A stretch of DNA of 60,000 nt from Takakia lepidozioides. Its lineage: Eukaryota > Streptophyta > Takakiopsida > Takakiales > Takakiaceae. The DNA is taken from NCBI GenBank assembly GCA_030704615.1, contig CM060733.1:71984001-72044000 (forward strand). The letters run 5' to 3'. The notes beneath the pieces were generated by a model. It was not told the DNA's origin. It saw nothing but the letters and a program-made list of their open reading frames with translations, and ran no database searches. Positions 33,600-45,000 of this stretch are shown in pieces; the first letter of the stretch is position 1, and each line of letters starts with the position of its first letter. The position numbers and the translations under genes were made by a program.

Positions 33600-34230
33600 G
33601 CAAAACAAGGGACAATGGCCCTCATATTTCGTATGTGCCGGCGCATATCAGACAACAGTGTTTTTTTTTAAACAAATATTTTTAAATATTTTTAATTTTT
33701 AATTTTTTTACAAAACATGGGACAGTGGCCCTCATATTTCGTATGTGCCGGCGCATAACAGAAAACAGTTTTTTTTTAAACAAATATTTTTTAATTTTTT
33801 TAATTTTTAATTTTTTTACAAAACATGGGACAGTGGCCCTCGTATGGGCCGGCGCATAACAGAAAGCAGTTTTTGTTTTTAAAAAACAATAATTTTTATT
33901 TAATTTTTTAATTTTTGTTTTACAAAACAGGGGACAGTGGCCCTCATATTTCGTATGCGCCGGCGCATACCAGATAATAGTGTTTTTTTTTAAGACAATT
34001 TTTTTTAATTTGTTATATATATATTCCAAAACAGGGGACTGGTCCTCATATTTCGTATGCGCTGGTGCATACCAGACAACAGTGTTTTTTTTTAAAATAA
34101 TAATATTTTTTTACAAAACAGGGACAATGGTTTTCATATTTCGTATGCGCCGGCGCATACTAGACAACAGTTTTTTTTTTTTTTTAAGTTATGAAATTTT
34201 TGTCTTTACAAAACAGGGACAGTGACCCTC
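33600..34230. repeat. Tandem repeat carrying a perfect 18-bp palindrome
   Basis: About seven units of roughly 90-110 bp each contain ACAAAACAGGGGACAGTGG, CCCTCATATTTCGTATG, a centre of CGCCGGCG and a long poly-T tract. The best centre, GTATGCGCCGGCGCATAC, is a perfect palindrome (near 33951-33970 and 34145-34162). Other units have one or two changes, and the last keeps only the left half. Poly-T or poly-A flanks separate the units. Confidence 0.88.
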
Positions 34231-34449
34231 ATATTGTCATTTTTTGGCTTCCTCGGATATAGGGTCGTTATGCAGTAATCCGTGGAAATACGTCCCCTTT
34301 CTTAATGTTTTGACGACCCATCCTTGCTCATAATCATATATAATATAATATTATGGGCTCATGATTTCCAGCTCACGGTTTAGCATCCCTGCGGTGCCAC
34401 AGGACTAGAGCCACCCAACATAGATAGGCTGGCAGAGGCCTCGCCCATC

Positions 34450-35250
34450 CCCATGGGTCCCATACTCAAGAAGACCTTCACTGGGCACATGCCGCCGCCC
34501 ACTCCTCTCCCTCTGCCCTCACAATCCTCATACTCACACAACGAAGGTCTCCCGACAACCCCCACCCTCTCCTACAATTCCCTCCCGGCATCACACTCCT
34601 GGCCACCATTGAATCAAACCAGCTACACTACAAACATTCCCCACCATTGCCAAAATATCTTCACCACTCGGAACCCACCCTAACGTTATTATTGCATACA
34701 TGTCCAACACACATCCCCCACTTCCATACGCATAACCTTCCCTCCCACCTTGCACCATCTACTCGTACGCACTTGGGATATGAAAGTCACCATCCCCCCT
34801 CCCATGTACCCCCACCCCTCCTACACCATCCCACCTGGCCCCTCACCCGACTTGTTTCCCAGGATTAACCTAAGCCAGGCTTGGATAAGGGCGTTGCTGC
34901 GCCCTCCTCCTGCCCCTCTCATGTCTTCTGATGCCCCACCGCTCTACCATCAGAGTAAGCCACTCAAATTCCCTCCATCTCACTCCCATTATTATATCGA
35001 TGGCTCCCTTATCGGCTCTAACGCCGGTTATGGCGTTTACCATGCTGCTACTAACCAGGACATGGCTCTTAGACTTCCAAGCCCCGCCACCATACTACGT
35101 GCTGAGCTTATGGCTATTTTGGAAACACTCTCCCAACTGTCCTCATTCTCCCCCCCACACTATATTTTTACAGACAACCTTACCTCACTCTTTCTTATCC
35201 GTAACCATCTTTCCCGCCCATCCTACCACCTCCATCATCCTATCCAAAAA
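34450..35250 (+). pseudogene. LINE (L1-type) fragment: first half of RNase H
   Basis: The frame at 34750-35304 contains HYYIDGSLIGSNAGYG, ILRAELMAILETL and YIFTDNLTSL, the first three acidic residues of an RNase H fold as found downstream of reverse transcriptase in plant LINEs. It stops being homologous after PSYHLHHP (about 35240). The rest of the domain is missing here, while a matching second half occurs at 47160-47460. The Pro/Ser-rich sequence before it (34453-34980) is in the same compositional style but has no motif. It is a truncated relic. Confidence 0.72.
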
Positions 35251-35416
35251 TTCGTCTTCACGCGGGAGGACGGAGCGCTGCTCTCCCGCGCTATCCTCTA
35301 CTAAATAGCCTGCTAAACTAGCACTCCTAGGTTTTGCCACTTTTTGCTCTATTTCCCCTGTTATGTCACTCTCTTTCTAGCGGTGCCGCCACTTTGCCCT
35401 ATCTCCACACGCAGCT

Positions 35417-36447
35417 ATGGCCGCCGCCATGCTCCCAGCTCCTGTGTTCTGTGCTGATGTGCAGCATTCTTCTTGCATCCTCTCACGCTCAGTCAACACT
35501 CGCTATAGCCTGCTTATGGCGCATCTTTTAGGCTTTTTTCTGAAGTTTTCTGAGTGGTTTTCACCGGTCGAGCCTCAACACAACGTTTTCACGAGATGGT
35601 CCCGTGCTACCACACTCCTCAAGCGTGCCCTGCATACTCCAGCGAGTGGCCTCTTCATTACGTTCCTATCGACATGTACTGCAACCCCCAAACAAAATGA
35701 GCTGGTATGTGCTGTGCGTGTTCACTCTGGTATATCAAATGCCACAGTCGTGTGCCTGCTCCCGCCCTTTATGAAGGATTGCTACCACCTCGAACTGTCT
35801 ATTCTGCGTGAAGGGTTCTCTAACAACTATTCCATGCATGCTGAGTTTCACCACTGGCCAGCGGCATCCGACTCGGAAGCCATCTTCTCGCGCCAAAGCG
35901 GATGGTTTCCTAGGCTCGTAACTGTCACAAACAGGCCGCTTTGCAAGGGTCTGCTGGACACGGTCACTGTGCGGCCATCATCAAGGACGGACTTGAATCA
36001 GGTGTCTTTGCTTGGACTGCCTCTGTTCCCATGTATTGCCCCTGTTACCCTGGCTCCTCAAAACTGATCAGCATCGACTCAGATGACGCCTCTATAGAAA
36101 CAGAGCAGGTGTACACGCTTTGTAGGCTTCGCAAGAAGCCTTGCAGGGCGCCACTGAAGTCTGGTCACTACTGTATGAGTACTCATCCTCGGCAGTGGCG
36201 AGATCTAATCTGGGCTAGCAGAAATGCAACACCACTGTGTGCACCGTGTGGCCATACACTGCGTTTGGTCAAAAAGATTGAAGTGGGTGCTGCTAAGCGC
36301 CAAGATTTACTGATCATGACTGAGTATAATCCAAAGTTCATAGCGCACCCCACAAACGCTCGCCGCAGCGACATCTTGACATGCTTACATCGAACCTCTC
36401 TGCTTTGTAATCATCATGAGGATCCACGACTGAGTCCAGCACATTAG
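35417..36447 (+). pseudogene. Unrecognised protein in two overlapping frames
   Basis: The first frame opens with an ATG in good context (MAAAMLPAPVF) and runs to 36067. The second (35941-36447) overlaps it and is the better reading after about 35940. It contains a Cys-rich stretch (PMYCPCYPGSS, then SIDSDDASIETEQVYTLCRL) and later GHTLRLVKKIEVGAAKR. A one-base shift near 35940 would join them into about 330 residues. I know no family with these features. Its position next to a LINE relic suggests transposon cargo, but a decayed host gene is equally possible. Confidence 0.4.
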
Positions 36448-36715
36448 ACAGTGATGGCCGCTGATGTAGAAGCTGAGATCGAGTTACTATGGTGGACTGA
36501 TGTGATACGAACAACGGTTGTCTCATATCCCCATCTACAGCGCTGCGAATGGAAGATCAACGATCCCCCCTCATGCTGCTGGCTGCTAGCGTGGCCGAGG
36601 AACGCCTCGCAGACTGCTCGCTGGTGTTGGTGGGAGGGCGCCCCGACAGATCCCCAATTCGAGCTCTTACAACCGATCAACAACAAACGCTCATTAGGCT
36701 CTACCACTTCCCCCC

Positions 36716-37468
36716 TCAGGCTGGCACATATTTCAACGACGGAGCATCACTCCCTTTGCAGCAACCGGCGAACCTGGCTCCAAATCGAGCTCTACAGGCC
36801 AGATAAGCTTCAGACCACCACTTCTCTGTGTTCCCTTGCCTATTAGTACTCAATTTCCCCCCCTGGTGCCCTTGCTGCTCCCCTTGTAACTGCTGCCCTG
36901 GTAATGGCTGCATGGCTGATTGCTGCTCGGAGGAATATGACAGGGCCGATTGGGGCTGTTGCTCTCCGCAGATCAAGGCACCTTGTGTTTCAACCAAACA
37001 AGAACCCTTCCAGTTTGCTGTCATCTGGTCTGTATAACGTGCAATCACACTAGGGCTCAGATAAACCATCTTGGACTGCTCCTTTTGCTGTGGGGGCAGG
37101 AGTGATTCGGCTGAAAGATCACTGCTTAAGATGCTGTACTCATCAAGTCCAAGTAGAGCAGGGTAAGGGGACACCTTGGCATGGATTCTGGGCCAAACCA
37201 GGTTAGGTTCGTACCTATCCAACGCCGCACCTGCCTTTCTGATATTGTTGCCGTGTTTGCACTGGGGCTGTATTGGACCACCGACTGGTACATCCTGGTT
37301 GTGGGGAAACATGTGGAAGGAGAGAGGGTTGAATGGGCGAGGGTGGTTGAGAGGCCAGTTGCTGGAAATGATGCCTTCTCCACTGCTGCGCTGCTTGAGA
37401 GAGAGCCATTCTAGTGTGAGGGCAGACTTTGATGTCCCAATCGCTGCTCCTATCACTGTTCTTTGCAC
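36716..37468 (-). other. Minus-strand ORF running into the assembly gap, unrecognised
   Basis: The real part of this ORF is 36716-37468; what lies beyond is gap. It is Gln/Ser-rich with LTLEWLSLKQRSSGEG near the gap, then ALDRYEPNLVWPRIHAKVS, and ends SLKYVPA at 36716. The RYE.NL block resembles one in the minus ORF at 10788-11207. No family is recognised. It is probably the 3' part of something whose 5' part is in the gap. Confidence 0.3.
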
Positions 37469-37968
37469 NNNNNNNNNNNNNNNNNNNNNNNNNNNNNNNN
37501 NNNNNNNNNNNNNNNNNNNNNNNNNNNNNNNNNNNNNNNNNNNNNNNNNNNNNNNNNNNNNNNNNNNNNNNNNNNNNNNNNNNNNNNNNNNNNNNNNNNN
37601 NNNNNNNNNNNNNNNNNNNNNNNNNNNNNNNNNNNNNNNNNNNNNNNNNNNNNNNNNNNNNNNNNNNNNNNNNNNNNNNNNNNNNNNNNNNNNNNNNNNN
37701 NNNNNNNNNNNNNNNNNNNNNNNNNNNNNNNNNNNNNNNNNNNNNNNNNNNNNNNNNNNNNNNNNNNNNNNNNNNNNNNNNNNNNNNNNNNNNNNNNNNN
37801 NNNNNNNNNNNNNNNNNNNNNNNNNNNNNNNNNNNNNNNNNNNNNNNNNNNNNNNNNNNNNNNNNNNNNNNNNNNNNNNNNNNNNNNNNNNNNNNNNNNN
37901 NNNNNNNNNNNNNNNNNNNNNNNNNNNNNNNNNNNNNNNNNNNNNNNNNNNNNNNNNNNNNNNNNNNN
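37469..37968. other. Assembly gap of 500 N
   Basis: Exactly 500 unknown bases, probably a fixed-size scaffold gap. It lies next to a tandem array, which may be why assembly failed. Open frames that cross it are artefacts. Confidence 0.99.
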
Positions 37969-38257
37969 TGTGATAGGCTGTGTTGCGCCTGTGCTGGGCT
38001 GTGATAGGCTGTGTCATGCCGTGATGGCTGTGATAGGCTGTGTGTCACGCCGGCTGGGCTGTGATAGGCTGTGTTGCGCCGTGCTGGGCTGTGATAGGCT
38101 GTGTCACGCGTGATGGGCTGTGATAGGCTGTGTCACGCCGTGCTGGGCTGTGATAGGCTGTGTTGCGCCTTGCTGGGCTGTGATAGGCTGTGTCACGCCG
38201 TGATGGGCTGTGATAGGCTGTGTCACGCCGTGATGGGCTGTGATAGGCTGTGTCACG
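37969..38257. repeat. Tandem array, 30-bp unit on a GGCTGTG motif
   Basis: About nine copies of TGTGATAGGCTGTGTCACGC plus CGTGATGGGC. The 30-bp period keeps one minus frame open, so the neighbouring pol ORF appears to run on as a ten-residue repeat (RDTAYHSPSR). The array begins at the gap, so its full length is unknown. Confidence 0.95.
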
Positions 38258-38261
38258 TTTG

Positions 38262-41200
38262 TTTTGCCCACCCCGGTCATATATACTGGGCCTAGCGACA
38301 AGTGTTCCATACTCCGTTCGTAACACTGGTGCAGCCCGTGACTGCTCTTGCGGTTCAACATGCAAATCATGCTGCAGGGGTTTGTCATGGATACCACTGT
38401 ACCCCTTCAACTTATTTGCATTGACTCTTCCCAGCATTTCTTTGTTAATGGTTTGTAACATGGCTGTGTTGTTATCATACATCTTTTGTATGACATAAGG
38501 TCCTTTCCATGGTGATTTAAGCTTAGAAGCTTGAATCTTTCCTTTCTTCTGCAACCATAGAACCAAATCCCCCGTCTTAAAAGTCTTTAATTTGCCTTCA
38601 TCAAACTGTTCCTTTCGCTTCATCTGAATTCTGGTCATATTATCAGCTGCATCAGCACGTACTTCTTCCACATGGTATAATTCATGTTTCCTGACCTTGA
38701 TGGAGTCTTGCAATTCCATTCTTTTTCCCCACTCCGTTCTCATGGTAGGTAACAGGAATTCCACTGGAAGTAAGGCTTCCATACCATAAACTAATTGGAA
38801 TGGTGTATACTTTGTGGTGACTTTATACGAAGTCCTGTATGACCATAAAGCTGTCAGCAGCTTTGTATCCCAATCCGTTCTGTTTGCATTGACTATCTTA
38901 GCCAAGATAGTACATAGTATTTTGTTGGTAGCCTCTGCCTGTCCATTACCCTGTGGGTAATATGTTGTACTCTTTCTATGCACAATCATAAACTCTTTAG
39001 TCAATAACTCAATGGTCTCATTCATGAAGTGACTTCCTTGATCACTGATAAATTCTAAGGGACATCCAAATCGTGTAAGTATGTTCTCGTACAGGAACCT
39101 TGCTGTGGACTTGGCTGTGTTGTCCCTCAAAGCTTTAGCTTCCACCCACTTTGTAGTATAATCAGTGGCTGTAATTATGTACCTGTTTTGTGTATTCTTG
39201 GATGGTGGATTAATTGGTCCAACAAAGTCTAGTCCCCATTTCTGAAATGGTTCCGTAGGCATTGTAGGATGCAAGGCCATTCTTCCAGATCTCTGCAAAG
39301 GTCCTAGCCTCTGACATTCATCACACTTCTGACAATACTCATGTACATCTTTGAACAAAGTAGGCCACCAGTATCCTGCGAGTAGTATCTTTCTACTGGT
39401 AGTCTCTTCTCCAAAATGACCTCCAGCCACTCCTTTATGAACTTCCTCCAAGACTTTATTTACTTCATGGTGGTACAAGCATCGTTTTAGTACTCCATCA
39501 GGTCCTAACTTATACATTCTGCTTCCTACCATAGTATAAGGTAAAGCTCTGATAGCAATTCTCTTCCTCTGCTCCTTACCATAACTAGGTGGGCACTGAC
39601 CATGAGCAAGGTAGTATCTGATTGGCCACTGCCAATCTAACCATTCATCTGCACTTCCTTGCACCTCCATTACAAATAAACTCGCATCAGGTAACTGATC
39701 GTCCACTCCTGTGGCGGCCTCTCCTGTTGTTAGTCGTGACAAATGATCTGCCACAAGATGCAAACGGCCAGGCTTGTAAATAACCTCGAACTCAAACTCA
39801 TGCAAGATTATTAACCACCTCGCTATCCTTCCACTTATCAAAGGTTTGTTCACCAGATATATCAGAGCCTGGTGATCCACATAAAACATAAACTTTCTTC
39901 CCAATAGGTAATGCCTGAATTTCTTCACTGCATAGATCATTGCCAATGCTTCTCTTTCCGTTGTGCTATAGTTCCTCTCAGCACTGTTCATCAACCGGCT
40001 AGCATAGTACACAGGTGAATCTATATTCCCTGTAACATTCTGGGCTAACACGCTCCCAACGCTTCTCCTGATGCATCGCAGTGAACATGAAATACTACAT
40101 GCCAGTGAGGGTTAATCAGCACAGGTGTAGTTGTTACTGACAGTGTAAGTTCCTCAAACGCCTGTTGACATTCAGCTGTCCATGCAAACACTGCATCTTT
40201 CTTCAGAAGCTTGCTCAATGGTGCTGCTATTTGTGCATACCTTTTGACAAATCTTCTGTAATAACTGGTTTGCCCAAGGAATCTCCTTAAACTCTTAACA
40301 TTCACTGGTGGTGGAGAGACTTTAATGGACTCTGTCTTCCTGGGATCCACAAGGAGTCCCTTCTTACACACAATGTGTCCCAGAAGCACCCCTGAGTTCA
40401 CACAGAAAGTACACTTCTCTGGGTTCAAGCCCAGACCTCTCATCCTGCATCTGGCCAGGCATAACTCCAATTTATGCAAGTGCTCATTCTTAGAGCTGTA
40501 CACACTGAAATCATCCAAAAACACCTGCATGAAATCATCCAGATACTCTTGAAAAGATTCACTTATCACTCTCTGAAAGGTCGCTGGTGCATTACAAAGT
40601 CCAAAGGGCATGACTTTGTATGCATAAGCCCCCCAGTCTGTGATGAAAGCTGTTTTCCCTTGGTCTTCTTCTGCCACTTGCACTTGATTATAACCACTGA
40701 AGCCATCCATGAATGAGTACATCTCATGGCCTGCCACAGTGTCTAATACTGCTTCTGTGAATGGCAAAGGGAAAGGATCTTTCTTCGTACAATCATTCAG
40801 CTTCTTATAGTTCACACATACTCTTAGTTTGCCATTCTTCTTGGGAACTATAACAATGGGTGACAACCAAGTTGTATACTCTATTGGGTATATAAACTTA
40901 GCCTCAGCCAACTTCTTTATCTCTTCTCCAACCTTCTGTGCGTAGTTGGGATTCATTCTATACCTCGCCTGCTTGATTGGTACTGACCCTGGTTCCAGTT
41001 CAATTTTATGCTGACAGACTTCAGGTGGTATCCCTTTTAGATCCTCATAGCTCCAAGCAAATACATCTCTGTATTTGATGAACAAGCTTTTAGCTTCTTC
41101 GAAGAACTCTGGCTCCAAATCAGCTCCTACTTTCACCATTCTCGGTTCCTCCTGAGTTCCCACATTTACTTCTCTCACCTGCTCATCAGCTGTGATTGTC

Positions 41201-41379
41201 CAACCAGTCACCACTTCATCCTTTAAGCTCACAGTGGCTGGTTCTTCTAGGATTTCTATCTCTCCCTCCTTTTCTTCATAGAAATGTGGTGGGTAACAGT
41301 TGGTTTCCTCTTCAATTGGTGTTGCTGTCACTACACCACAGCAGATACCTCTCAAACAACTTAGGCTTTCCAGCCGCAT
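38262..41379 (-). pseudogene. Gypsy pol: reverse transcriptase, RNase H, integrase
   Basis: Reverse transcriptase occupies about 41379-40160. It has IELEPGSVPIKQARYRMNP, VCVNYKKLND, FGLCNAPATFQRV and the catalytic FLDD (QVFLDDFSVYSS). RNase H begins at about 40090 with CDASGEALGA, where one base shifts the frame at about 40050, then continues TEREALAMIYAVKKF and YVDHQALIYL. Integrase has an HHCC domain (HFGEETTSRK...YCQKCDECQRLG), then the core D at GLDFVGPI, D at FISDQGSHF and E at GNGQAEATNKIL. An in-frame TGA at 41395-41397 separates it from the protease. The C-terminal repeat RRDTAYHSPS is array sequence, not protein. Confidence 0.9.
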
Positions 41380-41394
41380 CTCTGCAACCTGCTC

Positions 41395-42432
41395 TCATTC
41401 TGGGTGTGCAGCAAATAAGGTAGCTTCCTGCTCCTCATCCAGTCCTCCCTTCCAGTCATACTCTCTGACTCCTCGAGGTCTTCTTGTCGCAGGTAATCTA
41501 CTAGATTTCTTTGTGGTAATTTGTATCTCGTGCATCCCATTATGCACAGTTAGTAACTGAGAATTCCAGTCATGGAATACCCTTGCCTGTTTCAGCCACG
41601 GACGTCCCAATAATAAGGAGTAAGCCTCCATGACTTCATCCATTTTTAATACAGTTACTGTGATCATAAAGATCATTTTCTGTATCTGTATCTTAACTCC
41701 TCTTATTAATCCCAATGGCTGTACACTTCTTTGATCTGCCATTGTTACTGTAAATGGGGCTGGTTTCATGTTATTTAGACCAAGCTTCTTCCTTAATTGG
41801 TCTGTCATGATATTTACTCCAGAACCACCATCTATCAGTACTTCAGTTAGTTCTGTGCTTCCAATTCTCAATTGGATTACTGGCATAGAATCATCAAAGT
41901 CCATGACTGGTTCTCGCCCTTCCGGCTTCACATTATAACTGGTCACCTTGCTGTTCAGGTCTGTGTTTCCTGTCTCTTGGGCAATTCGATTGATTGCCTG
42001 ATACAGCCTGTGCCTACAATAAGGTGCCACAGCTAATAGCTGTCCAATGGTAATTTCTGCTTTGGTCTGACATATTACTTCAGCCAAAGTCTCTTCATTA
42101 CTTTGCCTGTCTGCATCTTCTTTTTTCCTTTCTTCCTCACTCCCCTCTTTTTCTCCATCCGAATCAGAGGAATCTGCCACAGGAATATCCGTACTCTTTT
42201 GCATTTCCCTTATAGTATCTGCCACTTCCTTGTGCAGTTCCTTCTCATCCTTCCAAGTCTCTTCATCTTCAGGCATATCATTGCCACTTCCAGTCTCATC
42301 TTCTTCCTCTTCTACTGGAGGTATTAGTTTGGCTTTACTTCTTGTTACTATCATTGTACTTACTTCTGGTACAACACATGGCCTAACCATGTGAGCTGCC
42401 ACCACTGGGCCCTCATTCACAGGAGCTCTCAT
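41395..42432 (-). pseudogene. Gypsy protease region with third zinc knuckle upstream
   Basis: The aspartic protease motif is VLIDGGSGVNIM (about 41810-41845), a DGGS form in place of the DSGA/DTGA of chromoviruses. LLGRPWLKQARVFHDW is the usual block after it. An acidic linker (EEEEDETGSGNDMPEDEE) precedes it. The frame is continuous with the last gag knuckle (CYYCNQPGHRKAAC, about 42450-42495) and with reverse transcriptase apart from one TGA at 41395-41397. Confidence 0.88.
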
Positions 42433-42449
42433 CTCATTCTGGTGTCTTA

Positions 42450-44394
42450 TCCAGAATGAACAGGCTGCCTTGCGATGTCCTGGCTGATTACAATAGTAAC
42501 ATAGCTCTTCACCATTGGGTCCTCGCCCTTGGTCTGGTCTTGGATTATTTCTATAATCCTGATTTCCGGGCTGGTAATTCCCCTTGGATTACCCTGATAT
42601 TGCCTCTGGAATTTCCTTGGTAATTCCCTCTTGAATTACCTCTCCCTTCCATGCCATTGTTATAGCCACCAGACCTACCATAGTGGTCCTGATCATTGCT
42701 TCTTCTTGGCTGGGGCTGCACCTGATGCACCCTCACTTGCCTAGGTTCTCTTGCAGCTGTCCTTCTGTTGTAGTAACAATTCTCAGTAGAATGGTTATCC
42801 ATTTTACAGATAGTACAGTGTTTCTCCTTCATGTGGCATTCTGTAGTGGTATGGCCTTCATTCTGGCACTTTGCACACCATACACCCTTCCTCCAATGTG
42901 TTGCAGCCTCTGTGGCATACTTCTTCAAGATTTCTTCCAATCTTTTCTCATAGTTATCCCTCTTCAACTTTTCCTTTCTCTTACTCTTTCTTTTTAGTTC
43001 TTGCTCTTCTTCTTCATCTGACTCATCTTCAGAGTCCTCATCTTCCTTTTTCTCTCTCCTGAGCATTCCCAATTGCTCAATTCTGTTTGCAGTTTCAAAT
43101 GCCTCCTCCACTGTATTATGGGTAACATATCCACTTTCTTCTGCAACTCTGGTCTTAGTCCACTCACAAACCAAGTCTTCTGTAAACCGGGTGCTGGTAC
43201 TGCAGCCAGCTTTTTCATCATCAATTCCATCTTCTCCATATACTCTTCAACAGTTTCATGCTTCTTCTGCTTCAGCTGTTGTAAACTTCCATACACTTCA
43301 TCCTCAGTTTTACTTGTCCTGAACCTATTTCGAAATGCTGTATTCAAGCCATTCCAGGTTAGGAAATGATTATCAGGGAATCTTGCATACCATTCACTTG
43401 CTTTCTTGATAAGTGAACAAGGAAACAGTCTCATCTTGGCATCATCGCCATTCTCATTGTTCACTATACACATGTGCTCAAATTGGCTAATGTGTACATC
43501 GGGATCCCCTTTTCCTGAATATATTGGAAAGGGTGGTTTTGCCCGTGTTGGTTGTAACGCCATCTGTGGCCCTACCTTCTGCCCACTGACAGGTGCTGGC
43601 ACCCTTGCTGGTGCTGGTCCTTCTGGACCTGTTGTTTTTGTGGTGGATCTTCCACCAAGTGGTGGCCCTTGAGCACTCCCTGCTTCTGGCCCCACGATAT
43701 TCACAGTATTCCCAGCTTCAGTTGCACTACTTCCCACACTCCCTGTCCCCTCAGAGCCAGATCCAGGCAGCCCGCCTGATCCCCCTGAGCCGACACCTTC
43801 GTTGGCCTGTGATCCAAGTGCTCCACTTGATCCAGGTCCAACGGGTTGGGATGTCCTGGTTGTAGTCTCAACCTCAGCTGTTGGGTCTACTTCTTCATAT
43901 TCTTCCTCTTCCAATTTCTTCTCTCTGTTTTCATCCTCCAAGTTCTGCCCTTGGGTTTCTTCTTTCACTCATAACTCAACTGTAATGGTGTTTGGAGAGT
44001 CTGAACTCTCCGTTGGCTCTGCCACATCACTATCTCCTTCTTCATCTTCTGCTTCAGAAACTGGAGTTCCTGCTTTTGGTGTTCCATGCCAACTCTTATC
44101 AAAGATTTCTGTCAAGTCTTTTATCCAAGGATGTACCTCAGATCTTTCACCTCGTGATTGATCTTCTTCCTGTACCAATTCCTTTAATCTTTCTTGCAAA
44201 GAAACAGAAGGAGTGGCATCCAACTCTAGTTCTTCCGGTATAGGTGATGCACTTTTTGATCTTGATGGTGTGAGAGGTCCAGATGATTCCCCTATGTCTA
44301 TTCCTCTCTCCCAAAGATATGGATAATTAGCTTTCAGATAGCTTTCTCTTTTTGATGAATATCTTTGTCGTCTAGCTTCTCTTTCATCACTCAT
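42450..44394 (-). pseudogene. Gypsy gag with three CCHC knuckles, broken
   Basis: The start is ATG at 44394 (MSDEREARRQRYSSKRES). An in-frame TGA at 43969-43971 splits an acidic N-terminal part from the Gly/Ser-rich and gag-fold part (about 43550-43150; FPIYSGKGDPDVHISQFEHM, then SEWYARFPDNHFLTWNGLN). The frame shifts near 43125 and again near 42570. Knuckles are CAKCQNEGHTTTEC and CTICKMDNHSTENC (about 42770-42880), with a third at about 42450-42495. A highly charged segment (EDEDSEDESDEEEEQELKRK) precedes them. Confidence 0.88.
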
Positions 44395-45000
44395 GTCCCA
44401 TGTCTTTCATTTCTTTTAATGTGGCAATAACCAAAACTCTCTTCTGTAATATCTCTCGTATTGCCTGGATTTCTTTCAAGCTTCAATGCACCCTTGGCTA
44501 TACTTGAAGTCTCCGTTACCATATAACCATATGGCAAACAAGTCTGAAAAGCTGTTCTTGGGTGTGAGTTGATCCACAAAATATCCTTTGGAATCCAATT
44601 CTTTACCAGTACAAGCTCTTCATGCATATGAGTATAAACATTCACCTTTCTTTCTTCCCAACTTTCAAACTCTACTCGTTTAATGGATAGCAACGCTATC
44701 ACATAAACTAATGTTGGTAACCACGTGCTCTTCCTCTACAGGCTACCTGATAAATCTTTATCACTCCTTTCTCCAGACCCCATTCTGGATCAGCATCATG
44801 CACTCGTTTAAGAATATTTTCTTTACATCCGTCTGGCAATTCCAAGAACCTTTGAAAGAATTGTTTGGACAATCTTTCTTCTTCGTTCCACAGGGAATTT
44901 GATTCACTTCAAACTCTTTAATGGTCCAACCTCCATGATCCCACCAGATGCCTGTCACATCTGGTTGTTCATGTCCCAGGTCCCCAGTATGGTCGCCAAA
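44391..45000 (-). other. Leader ORFs between primer site and gag, unrecognised
   Basis: A 103-codon minus ORF (44702-44391) has its TGA overlapping the gag ATG as ATGA. Just upstream, 44960-44761 reads TGIWWDHGGWTIKEFEVNQI and IPCGTKKKDCPNNSF in another frame. Together they suggest one decayed leader protein with a frameshift near 44730. The sequence around LVKNWIPKDILWINSHPRTA looks protein-like but matches no domain I know. Gypsy elements do not normally carry an ORF here. Confidence 0.45.
44981..44998 (-). promoter_or_regulatory. Primer binding site of the 38-45 kb gypsy element
   Basis: On the minus strand, two bases inside the LTR end, the sequence is TGGCGACCATACTGGGGA. It begins with the obligatory TGG that pairs with a tRNA CCA end. 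The tRNA identity is not assigned; it resembles but does not equal the Asp-type site TGGCGCCGTTGCCGGGGA. Confidence 0.7.

Noticed and set aside
33600-34230. CRISPR-like array of regular repeats
   Set aside because: The units are whole repeats with homopolymer spacers of similar sequence, in a eukaryotic context; there are no unique spacers and no cas genes.
36716-38113. Long ORFs crossing the N gap
   Set aside because: The unknown bases read as unknown residues without stops, so the length is an artefact.
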